This document shows, piece after piece, positions 6,827 through 12,297 of a DNA stretch of 12,631 bases. Below the pieces are notes generated by a model that saw only the letters and a program-made list of their open reading frames with translations, searched no databases and had not been told where the DNA came from. Both the position numbers and the translations under genes were made by a program. This DNA is from an uncultured Chloroflexota bacterium (GTDB lineage: Bacteria > Chloroflexota > Anaerolineae > Anaerolineales > Villigracilaceae), in contig CAILWD010000367.1 in NCBI GenBank assembly GCA_903837815.1, positions 1 to 12,631 of the forward strand. The letters run 5' to 3'. Position 1 is the first letter of the stretch, and the number at the start of each line of letters is the position of its first letter.

Positions 6827-7206
6827 CAGTCGAGGTCCTCGCGGTATTCACCGGCGTCGATTGTGTGCAGGCGTTCCGGCGCTTCGAGCAGAACGTCAAT
6901 CAGAGAATGCGGTAATTCAGGCATCATGGGTGGCAGGGGGATGGTGGCTGGGAGGGAAATTTTTGACGGGTGCGGCGGAGGCGTCAGGCGCGGCACGAGG
7001 GTGAAAGTTGCCCGTTTGCGGACAATGCGTCGTTCGTCGGTTAAGATGCCGACGTATTCTCCAAGCACCGAATATACCTCACGACGGGCTGTGATAAACC
7101 CGATCCATTCTCCGTTGCGATTGAACAGGTGGGGATAAAACAGGAATGCTTCGGCATCTCCCCGGGTGGTATAGAGTGGTATCAATTTGGTTTGGGCGCT
7201 GTTCAT
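6826..7206 (-). CDS. Unrecognised conserved-looking 126-aa protein
   Basis: I do not recognise a named family. The protein begins MNSAQTKLIPLYTTRGD, then FLFYPHLFNRNGEWIGFIT (21-39) and REVYSVLGEYVGILTDE (42-58). These are two similar short units, N-G-E-W-I-G-F-I and L-G-E-Y-V-G-I-L, which look like paired beta-strands of a small barrel. RRIVRKR is followed by a Pro-rich middle (about 73-98, PPPHP and PLPPMMPELP) and an acidic end (ERLHTIDAGEYREDLD). There is no signal peptide, membrane helix or Cys/His cluster, so it is probably cytoplasmic. It is tightly embedded: its ATG overlaps the gtrA-like stop (ATGA, 7203-7206) and its TGA overlaps the thioesterase ATG. Overlapping junctions on both sides make it a real gene. 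Confidence 0.75.
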   Translation of the reverse strand: MNSAQTKLIPLYTTRGDAEAFLFYPHLFNRNGEWIGFITARREVYSVLGEYVGILTDERRIVRKRATFTLVPRLTPPPHPSKISLPATIPLPPMMPELPHSLIDVLLEAPERLHTIDAGEYREDLD

Positions 7207-7676
7207 GCCTGTATCTCTTCGTGGTGGTCTATATCATTATACGTCCAATAGCGGTTGACGAAAAAATTCCACAACATCACAATCCCCACCGCTGTTGCGA
7301 GAGTGAGGTTCTTGGCGTAGAACTCGGCGTTGACATGAGAGATATGAAGCGGGTTTTCAAAAAATCGCATCATTGGAGGCTCGACGTAATGCAGGATTGG
7401 AATGCGAATTACAACCCCCGCCGTATTGACGAGAGAGAACATTCCTAACTGGCTGAAGAGCGGGCGCGAGCGTGACTCGGGATAAGTCCAGTGGCGATTC
7501 CAGATGAAGTTGCTGACAACAGCGCAGGTAAATGAGATTGTCCCCGCAAAGACAAGGGAAATATTTGTAAAGTGGGAGAGCAGGTTCATCACGCCGAAAT
7601 CGATCACGGCACCGATGGTTCCCACCAGGGCGAACTTCAGGAAGCGATTGCGTTCTTTTGAATCACTTAAAATCAT
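7203..7676 (-). CDS. GtrA family membrane protein
   Basis: A 157-aa protein with four predicted helices (about 13-34, 41-60, 75-97 and 121-141). It matches GtrA in F-L-K-F-A-L-V-G (12-19), the VIDFGVMNLL segment and the N-F-x-x-N-R-x-W-T-Y motif. That motif occurs twice, at the ends of helices 2 (56-65) and 4 (137-146), showing the internal two-fold repeat of the family. GtrA proteins are thought to move polyprenyl-phosphate-linked sugars across the membrane for lipopolysaccharide, teichoic acid or arabinogalactan glycosylation. The start at 7676 is chosen because the homology begins there and its ATG overlaps the SDR stop (ATGA, 7673-7676); the frame is open upstream for about 100 codons only as a shadow of the SDR gene. 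It could supply the flipped donor for the GT-C enzyme three genes downstream. Confidence 0.9.
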   Translation of the reverse strand: MILSDSKERNRFLKFALVGTIGAVIDFGVMNLLSHFTNISLVFAGTISFTCAVVSNFIWNRHWTYPESRSRPLFSQLGMFSLVNTAGVVIRIPILHYVEPPMMRFFENPLHISHVNAEFYAKNLTLATAVGIVMLWNFFVNRYWTYNDIDHHEEIQA

Positions 7677-8629
7677 GCAATCCCCAGTTTTTGTTTGAAG
7701 TACGGAATACTGCGGCGGAGACCTTCCTCCAGGCTGACCTTCGGCTCCCAGTTCAGGATGCTTTTGGCGCGGGTAATGTCGGGGCGGCGGCGTTGCGGGT
7801 CGCGGGCGCTTCTGGCGTCCACGTAAGTAATGCCTGCCGTGTTGCCCGTGACCTTGTTGATGATCTCTGCAAATTGCAGAATGCTCATTTCGTTCGGGTT
7901 GCCAATGTTGACCGGGAAATGCTCGTCGGAGTAGAGCAGTTTGACGATGCCGTCGATCAGGTCGTCTACGTAACAAAAAGAGCGGGTCTGCGAACCATCG
8001 CCGTAGACTGTGAGCGGCTGACCAAGTAACGCCTGGTGAATCATATTGGGCAGGGCGCGCCCATCTTCCAAATCCAACCGCGGGCCGTAAGTGTTGAAGA
8101 TACGAACGATGCTGGTGTTGACATTATGGAAGCGGTGGTATGCCATTGTCAGTGATTCGGCGAAACGTTTGGCTTCGTCGTACACGGCGCGCGTCCCAAT
8201 CGGGTCCACGTTGCCGGGGTAATCTTCTGTCTGCGGGTGGATTTCCGGGTCGCCGTAGATTTCGCTGGTGGAGGCAAGCAGGAATTTTGCGTTGTGCGCG
8301 CGCGCAATTCCGAGGCAGTTATGCGTGCCCAACGCGCCTGCCTTCATGGTCTGAATCGGCAGATTGAAGTATCCCGACTTCGATTGCGGGTTGGGACTGG
8401 CAGGCGACGCGAAATGCAGAATGGCATCCACCTTGCCGGGGACAAAGATGTAATTCGAAACATCACGCTTATAAAAAGAAAATTTTTCATTGTGCGCGAG
8501 ATGCGCAATATTATCCGGGCTGCCCGTAATGAAATTATCCATGCCGATGACTTCGTGACCGTCTGCCAGCAGGTGGTCGCAAAGATGTGAGCCGAGGAAC
8601 CCTGCTGCGCCTGTGATGACTATTCTCAT
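7673..8629 (-). CDS. SDR-family NAD-dependent sugar-nucleotide enzyme, UDP-glucuronate decarboxylase (UXS)-like
   Basis: A 318-aa extended short-chain dehydrogenase. It shows the Rossmann motif G-A-A-G-F-L-G-S-H-L (7-16), the acidic end of strand 2 (G-M-D-N-F, 29-33), H-F-A-S-P-A-S-P (72-79), the active-site S-T-S-E-I-Y-G-D-P (120-128) and Y150-D-E-A-K154. YPGNVDPIGTRAVYDEAKR and ASPASP are typical of UDP-glucuronate decarboxylases, which make UDP-xylose by oxidation, decarboxylation and reduction with bound NAD+. Later blocks SIVRIFNTYGPR and GDGSQTRSFCYVDDLIDG also fit. A dTDP-glucose-4,6-dehydratase-like or epimerase role cannot be excluded. The ATG at 8629 has AAGGA (8637-8641) 7 nt upstream. 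It is the first gene of the overlapping array and probably supplies the sugar donor. Confidence 0.88.
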   Translation of the reverse strand: MRIVITGAAGFLGSHLCDHLLADGHEVIGMDNFITGSPDNIAHLAHNEKFSFYKRDVSNYIFVPGKVDAILHFASPASPNPQSKSGYFNLPIQTMKAGALGTHNCLGIARAHNAKFLLASTSEIYGDPEIHPQTEDYPGNVDPIGTRAVYDEAKRFAESLTMAYHRFHNVNTSIVRIFNTYGPRLDLEDGRALPNMIHQALLGQPLTVYGDGSQTRSFCYVDDLIDGIVKLLYSDEHFPVNIGNPNEMSILQFAEIINKVTGNTAGITYVDARSARDPQRRRPDITRAKSILNWEPKVSLEEGLRRSIPYFKQKLGIA

Positions 8630-8655
8630 GTGTTATTCCTTTTTTCTTGTAGGTA

Positions 8656-8688
8656 AGGTGACAGTCACTTCGCAAGTGATTCTCACCT
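8656..8688. repeat. 33-nt near-perfect palindrome (hairpin) between genes
   Basis: AGGTGACAGTCACTT (8656-8670) and AAGTGATTCTCACCT (8674-8688) face each other across a CGC triloop. Thirteen of 15 positions are Watson-Crick pairs; 8662/8682 is C-C and 8664/8680 is G-T. No T-run follows on either strand, so it is not a standard terminator. It fills most of the 60-nt gap between the propeller-lipoprotein stop and the SDR start, just upstream of the SDR ribosome binding site. It could be a REP-like repeat, a protein-binding site or an mRNA processing hairpin. Confidence 0.7.
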
Positions 8689-8689
8689 G

Positions 8690-10270
8690 TTATTGCCAGT
8701 CTATCGAACTAATCGATCCATCTCCGGTGACTTGATAAGCCTGCCTGCTGCCGCTATCCACCAGCCAGAGGTTGCTTTGGTGAATGATTGCAATGAAGCC
8801 GCCGACCTCTCCTTCGAGCGAATCGGGCGCCCAGACTGGAGTTTGCGGCTCGATGCCGTTTTCATCTGAGGGCGGGAAGAGAGCGCGGTTGTTCGAGCCG
8901 TCGCGATCCATCACCATCAAACGGTAGCGGCTGGTTTTGCTTTGCTCGACGAAGATGGATTGCAGGTAGGCAATCTGATAATTCTGTCCCTTGCCATCCC
9001 AATTTACAGGAGACGAGGCAGGGTAGGAGAACATGCCCGTCGAGTCGATCATGGTTGCCACCGATTCGGCGCTGAACGCAACAGCCGAAAGGTCGAAAAA
9101 GGGCGACTCTTCGCTGGAAACGGGCGGGGGGGCGGGCGCATGAGAGACGTAGTATAACGACTTCCCATCTGCGCCCCATGCGATGGGAGGAATCCAGGCC
9201 CAGTCGCTGTGTGTATTAAGCGGGGTGATGTTCAATAGCGGCTTGAGGTAGCCGCCGTCCTGATCCACCAATCCGATCCCATCGGGACGGGAATATGCCA
9301 GCCTGCCATCGGCAGAATAGGAGAAGGTTGTTCCCCACCAGCCGTACACGCCGCCGCTGCCGGGCTCCAATATCTTGCGCGGACTTCCGCCCGTGAGGCT
9401 GACTCGGTATAAGTCATTATTTGCCTGCCAGCCGGGGGCGGCGTTGCGCGGCTCGACGGTGGAATAAGCCACCGAATTCGTGCCGGGAATCCACTCGGCG
9501 AAGTGAATCACGTTGTAAGCCTGAAGCCAGATGGGTTTCGGTTCTGTGTTCTTAACCCGCGCCGCCCAAAGGGTGTTAATCTCTTCTGCGGCGGGCTTTT
9601 TTGATTTGCGGGTGAAAATCAAATATTCGCCATTGGGCGAGAGTTTGAAGACACGCCCATCGAGGTCACCGCTGCTGACTACGATGCGGCGGTTGGCAGT
9701 GGAGCCTTCCATGATCCAGGCGTTGCCCCCTGCAAGGTAGGCGATGGTGCCGGGGATGTTGAGCGGTGTGAAGGAGGATTGAGCCCCGACCATCATAATT
9801 TCGGGCATGGCTTCGGTCAACATCACCGTTTTGACGATGGACTTGCTGACTTCGATTCCGTCTTCGAGAATCCGCCGGTAGGTAACTTCCTCTTCACCGT
9901 TGAAACCCGCCTGAACCAGCCGCGTTTCGCCTTCGGGCAGGGTCTCGTTGCGGACAATTTGCCGCTCGTAGGAGACGACCCGTTTCTCTGTCTCGAAGAT
10001 CTCCTCGACGCGGGTCAGTGAGACGGTGTCGCCGTCTTTAAGAACGGCATAGAGCGGCGGCTCGGCACGGTCTAAGTTCCTGGGAACAATTCCCGCAGTT
10101 TGAAACGCCTGCGCGACTGTGCTTCCCGCCGCGACCTCCACTTGTTGCGTCGTCTCCCCGGTGGTGATATTGACCCTGATGCCCTCGCCGGTCTGCGGAG
10201 AGCGGCAAGCCGTCAGCGTGGCAAAAGCCAGCAGAAAAAGGATCAGGCTGGGGCGGGGCGGGCGAAGCAT
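8690..10270 (-). CDS. Lipoprotein with DUF348, G5 and beta-propeller regions
   Basis: A 526-aa protein. A lipoprotein signal is clear: hydrophobic LILFLLAFATL, then L-T-A-C (Cys22). Residues 31-86 resemble a DUF348 ubiquitin-like unit (VEVAAGSTVAQAFQTAGI...LKDGDTVSL). Residues 87-163 form a G5 domain (EIFETEKRVVSYERQIVRNE, EGETRLVQAGFNGEEEVTYR, EDGIEVSKSIVKTVMLTEA). From about 172 to the end there are TolB/WD40-like propeller blades (FKLSPNGEYLIFTR, YSADGRLAYSRPDG, WGADGKSLYYVS, LMVMDRDGSNNRALF). DUF348-G5 is known from Rpf-like and cell-wall hydrolase proteins and is thought to bind surface glycan; here the usual catalytic domain is replaced by a propeller. It should sit outside the membrane. 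The ATG at 10270 has no clear Shine-Dalgarno, and TATTAT lies 6 nt upstream, so a leaderless start is possible. It follows a second lipoprotein by 20 nt. Confidence 0.85.
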   Translation of the reverse strand: MLRPPRPSLILFLLAFATLTACRSPQTGEGIRVNITTGETTQQVEVAAGSTVAQAFQTAGIVPRNLDRAEPPLYAVLKDGDTVSLTRVEEIFETEKRVVSYERQIVRNETLPEGETRLVQAGFNGEEEVTYRRILEDGIEVSKSIVKTVMLTEAMPEIMMVGAQSSFTPLNIPGTIAYLAGGNAWIMEGSTANRRIVVSSGDLDGRVFKLSPNGEYLIFTRKSKKPAAEEINTLWAARVKNTEPKPIWLQAYNVIHFAEWIPGTNSVAYSTVEPRNAAPGWQANNDLYRVSLTGGSPRKILEPGSGGVYGWWGTTFSYSADGRLAYSRPDGIGLVDQDGGYLKPLLNITPLNTHSDWAWIPPIAWGADGKSLYYVSHAPAPPPVSSEESPFFDLSAVAFSAESVATMIDSTGMFSYPASSPVNWDGKGQNYQIAYLQSIFVEQSKTSRYRLMVMDRDGSNNRALFPPSDENGIEPQTPVWAPDSLEGEVGGFIAIIHQSNLWLVDSGSRQAYQVTGDGSISSIDWQ

Positions 10271-10290
10271 TCGGGTATAATATCCAGCCG

Positions 10291-10857
10291 TTATTTGATC
10301 CGACCTGTCAGAGTCATGACCCCATCTGCAATCGTGATGGTTTCCAGCCGAAAGCCGATGGCAACGGGTCCCATCGAGCCGGTGAATGCTTCATCGATGA
10401 TTGCGCTGATGGCAGAGTTCGCCCCTTCGGGCGCGGGGATGGGGCCAAAATCTGCCGAGGCAATTTCGATCTTGGGCATTCCGCTGGTCGGGTCGATACT
10501 GACGTTCATGGTAATGAGCATGTGGGCGTCGAACATGCCGCGGTTGATTTTTCCGTACAATAGCATTTGGCCGTTGCGGAGCAGAACCAGCGGCTCGGTG
10601 AACGGCGGGTTTTCCTGCTCCTGCATCTTTTGCACCATGTAAGATGTGAGTTGGCTTTCGGTGATTTGCAGGGTGACGATGCCGCTTTCTGCGCCCGATA
10701 GAAGCGCCTGCTCGATCTGCGCCTGCATCGAAAGGGCTTCGTCCGGCGAGGCGGTGACGGTTTGTTCGGGGTAGTCTGGCCCGCCGATGAAGATCGAGCA
10801 AGCCAGAGATGTCAGCAACAATGTGGTGAAAAAAATTGGAAGAGGATGTTTTTTCAT
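10291..10857 (-). CDS. Predicted lipoprotein of unknown function
   Basis: A 188-aa protein starting MKKHPLPIFFTTLLLTSLAC, a textbook lipoprotein signal with lipobox S-L-A-C (Cys20). The mature part has ITESQLTSYMVQKMQEQENP, then LVLLRNGQMLLYGKINRGMF and MPKIEIASADFGPIPAPEGA. This alternation of a helix and strands that ends in I-P-x-P recalls small bacterial lipid-binding-like or YpmS-type extracytoplasmic proteins, but I cannot assign a family. The start at 10857 is chosen because the signal peptide begins there; an upstream in-frame start at 10917 would overlap the divergent scpB gene and bury the signal. It is the first gene of the minus-strand array, with a TATAAT at 10895-10900 as probable promoter, and sits 20 nt ahead of the G5/propeller lipoprotein. 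The two may act together. Confidence 0.82.
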   Translation of the reverse strand: MKKHPLPIFFTTLLLTSLACSIFIGGPDYPEQTVTASPDEALSMQAQIEQALLSGAESGIVTLQITESQLTSYMVQKMQEQENPPFTEPLVLLRNGQMLLYGKINRGMFDAHMLITMNVSIDPTSGMPKIEIASADFGPIPAPEGANSAISAIIDEAFTGSMGPVAIGFRLETITIADGVMTLTGRIK

Positions 10858-10894
10858 GGGATTATCTTTTGCAGGTAAATTATTAAGCGGAGCA

Positions 10895-10900
10895 ATTATA
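10895..10900 (-). promoter_or_regulatory. Candidate -10 box for the minus-strand array
   Basis: On the minus strand this reads TATAAT, a perfect consensus, 37 nt before the lipoprotein ATG at 10857. No good -35 is seen at 16-18 nt spacing; TTGAGA at 10912-10917 is too close (11 nt). The box lies in the 45-nt gap between divergent genes, so it and the scpB start region overlap. Confidence 0.45.
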
Positions 10901-10902
10901 GC

Positions 10903-11484
10903 ATGAGCGACTCTCAAACGACTTCAACCACCATCTCCGGGATGGAACTGTCATTGGCGGCAAAAATCGAGGCGATGCTGTTTGTCTCGGCAGAGCCTGT
11001 GCCTGTGGGGCAGCTTGCCACCGCTCTGGACGTGACCGCCTCTGTAGTGGAACGCGGACTCAAGGAATTGGATGAAGCTCTCGCGAATCGTGGCCTGCGC
11101 TTGCAGCGGAATGCCGGGCGCGTGCAGTTGACAACCGCCCCGGAACTGGCTCAACTGGTCGAGCTTTTTCTCGGCCTCGAAGCGACAACGCATCTCAGCC
11201 GCGCCGCGCTGGAGACGCTGGCCATCATCGCCTATCAGCAGCCGTGTACCCGCCCGCAGGTGGATTCGATTCGCGGCGTGAACAGCGACGGGATGATGAA
11301 GAGCCTGTTGAGCAAGGGGTTGATTCAAGAAGCGGGACGCACCGATGGCCCCGGACGGCCGATTTTATATTCCACCACACCGGAGTTTTTGCAGCACTTC
11401 GGCTTGAGTTCCATCATCGAACTCCCGCCGCTCGCCGCGCCCACCGCACCAGACGACGAGCACAGTGTATTGTTGAAGGGATAA
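10903..11484 (+). CDS. scpB: Segregation and condensation protein B (ScpB)
   Basis: A 193-aa protein. ScpB is the winged-helix (kite) subunit that binds the ScpA kleisin and SMC to form the bacterial condensin. It has the N-terminal LSLAAKIEAMLFVSAEPV (17-34), then RLQRNAGRVQL, and the highly conserved C-terminal block ALETLAIIAYQQP followed by TRPQVDSIRGVNSDGMMKSL and GRTDGPGRPILYSTTPEFL. Length is normal. The ATG at 10903 has a weak, distant GGAG (10889-10892); a start at the in-frame ATG for M14 (MELSLAAKIEA) is also possible. scpA, its usual upstream partner, is not adjacent: the neighbour is the divergent lipoprotein. An RsuA/RluB-type gene, often next to scpB in other bacteria, lies about 0.8 kb downstream, separated by a nitroreductase on the other strand. 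Confidence 0.95.
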   Translation: MSDSQTTSTTISGMELSLAAKIEAMLFVSAEPVPVGQLATALDVTASVVERGLKELDEALANRGLRLQRNAGRVQLTTAPELAQLVELFLGLEATTHLSRAALETLAIIAYQQPCTRPQVDSIRGVNSDGMMKSLLSKGLIQEAGRTDGPGRPILYSTTPEFLQHFGLSSIIELPPLAAPTAPDDEHSVLLKG

Positions 11485-11532
11485 AACATCAAAGAGACGG
11501 TCGCCTGCAAAGTGACCGTCTCTTTGATGTTT
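11484..11532. terminator. Bidirectional terminator hairpin, 19-bp perfect stem
   Basis: AAACATCAAAGAGACGGTC (11484-11502) is perfectly complementary to the segment 11514-11532, with an 11-nt loop. The stem starts on the last base of the scpB stop and ends directly before the nitroreductase stop. The A/T-rich ends give a short U-tract on both strands, so it should terminate both converging genes. Confidence 0.88.
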
Positions 11533-12045
11533 CTACCAGTGTTCGTAGCGCACCAGTTCTGAGAGCGGCTTGCGGGTTTTGGAACCGGGCTGATCTGTGG
11601 GGTAGCCCAGCGGGGTGAAGATGACCGGCTCGGCTTCTTCTGGAAGACGTAGAACAGTCCGCGCGGCTTCGGTGTTGAAGTTGGCAATCCAGCAGGTTCC
11701 CAACCCCAAATTGGCGGCGGCCAGAATCAGGTGGTCGGCAACGATGGCGGCGTCGATGAAGCGGGCGTTGAAGCGGTCACTTTCGCGCACCCAGGCTTGA
11801 GACGAAATCGCGCAGACAGCAATCACCAGTGGAGCCTGGACAAACCACAGGCGGTGATAGATTTTCCGCAATTCCTCTTCGCGCCCGGCAGTGTGAATCA
11901 CCACCAGTTGAAATGGTTGACGGTTGGCGGCGGTGGGAGCCATTCGCGCGGCTTCTAAAATTGCCTGTAATTTGCTGTCTTCGATTGGGTCGGCACGGTA
12001 GGCGCGGACGCTGTACCGGGTTGAGATGAGGTCTGAGTATTCCAT
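11533..12045 (-). CDS. Nitroreductase family protein
   Basis: A 170-aa FMN-dependent nitroreductase-fold enzyme using NAD(P)H, probably a homodimer in the cytoplasm. The N-terminus MEYSDLISTRYSVRAY holds the FMN phosphate-binding R10-x-S12-x-R14 pattern. Other family blocks are ILEAARMAPTAANRQPFQLVVI (29-50, partly FMN-contacting), DAAIVADHLILAAANLGLGTCWIANF (98-123) and the ending V-I-F-T-P-L-G-Y-P. The family reduces many substrates (nitro compounds, quinones, enones, flavins), so the natural substrate cannot be told. The ATG at 12045 has AAGGAG (12052-12057) 6 nt upstream and a TATAAT at 12079-12084. It is a single-gene unit inserted, in reverse, between scpB and the pseudouridine synthase gene. 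Length (170 aa) is in the short range for the family. Confidence 0.92.
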   Translation of the reverse strand: MEYSDLISTRYSVRAYRADPIEDSKLQAILEAARMAPTAANRQPFQLVVIHTAGREEELRKIYHRLWFVQAPLVIAVCAISSQAWVRESDRFNARFIDAAIVADHLILAAANLGLGTCWIANFNTEAARTVLRLPEEAEPVIFTPLGYPTDQPGSKTRKPLSELVRYEHW

Positions 12046-12078
12046 TATTGGCTCCTTTTTTCATTGACAGGTGGGTCG

Positions 12079-12084
12079 ATTATA
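12079..12084 (-). promoter_or_regulatory. Candidate -10 box of the nitroreductase gene
   Basis: The minus strand reads TATAAT here, 33 nt before the ATG, with AAGGAG between them in the expected 5' leader. No convincing -35 is visible. Confidence 0.5.
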
Positions 12085-12284
12085 CCTTTGGGAAATGGAT
12101 ATGTATGCCTTGCCTGGGTGCTTCTCTTTTCAGCCATAATCCCGCATCACCCTCCAATTTCACCCACACACGAAGCAATCATATTGGAGAGCCATTTGGA
12201 CAAGGGCATTCGCGACCGCTGTGAAAAGCTCAAATTGACTTTGGAGAAATAACAGCAGGCAGGCAGATGCAGGAAGTAATCCGT

Positions 12285-12290
12285 TATAAT
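12285..12290 (+). promoter_or_regulatory. Candidate -10 box directly upstream of the pseudouridine synthase gene
   Basis: TATAAT ends 7 nt before the ATG at 12298. With normal -10 to +1 spacing, transcription would begin at or next to the start codon, so the mRNA would be leaderless. No good -35 is seen. AGGAAG at 12271-12276 would lie upstream of this start site and so would not be in the transcript. Confidence 0.55.
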
Positions 12291-12297
12291 TCCCGTC

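Larger units (their letters stand above)
12046..12297. other. Intergenic region with two divergent promoters and no clear gene
   Basis: This 252-nt gap holds the nitroreductase ribosome binding site and -10 box on the minus strand and a TATAAT for the pseudouridine synthase on the plus strand. A 62-codon open frame (12064-12252, TTG start) covers it; its end, THEAIILESHLDKGIRDRCE, looks protein-like, but it has no ribosome binding site and overlaps the nitroreductase promoter. It may be a gene remnant or chance. Confidence 0.5.

Noticed and set aside
7677..7976. 100-codon N-terminal extension of the GtrA protein
   Set aside because: The extension is Arg/Pro/Gln-rich, lies inside the SDR gene and precedes a normal GtrA start that overlaps the SDR stop.
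8656..8688. Rho-independent terminator or riboswitch
   Set aside because: No U-tract follows the hairpin on either strand, and the 60-nt gap is too short for a known riboswitch aptamer plus expression platform.
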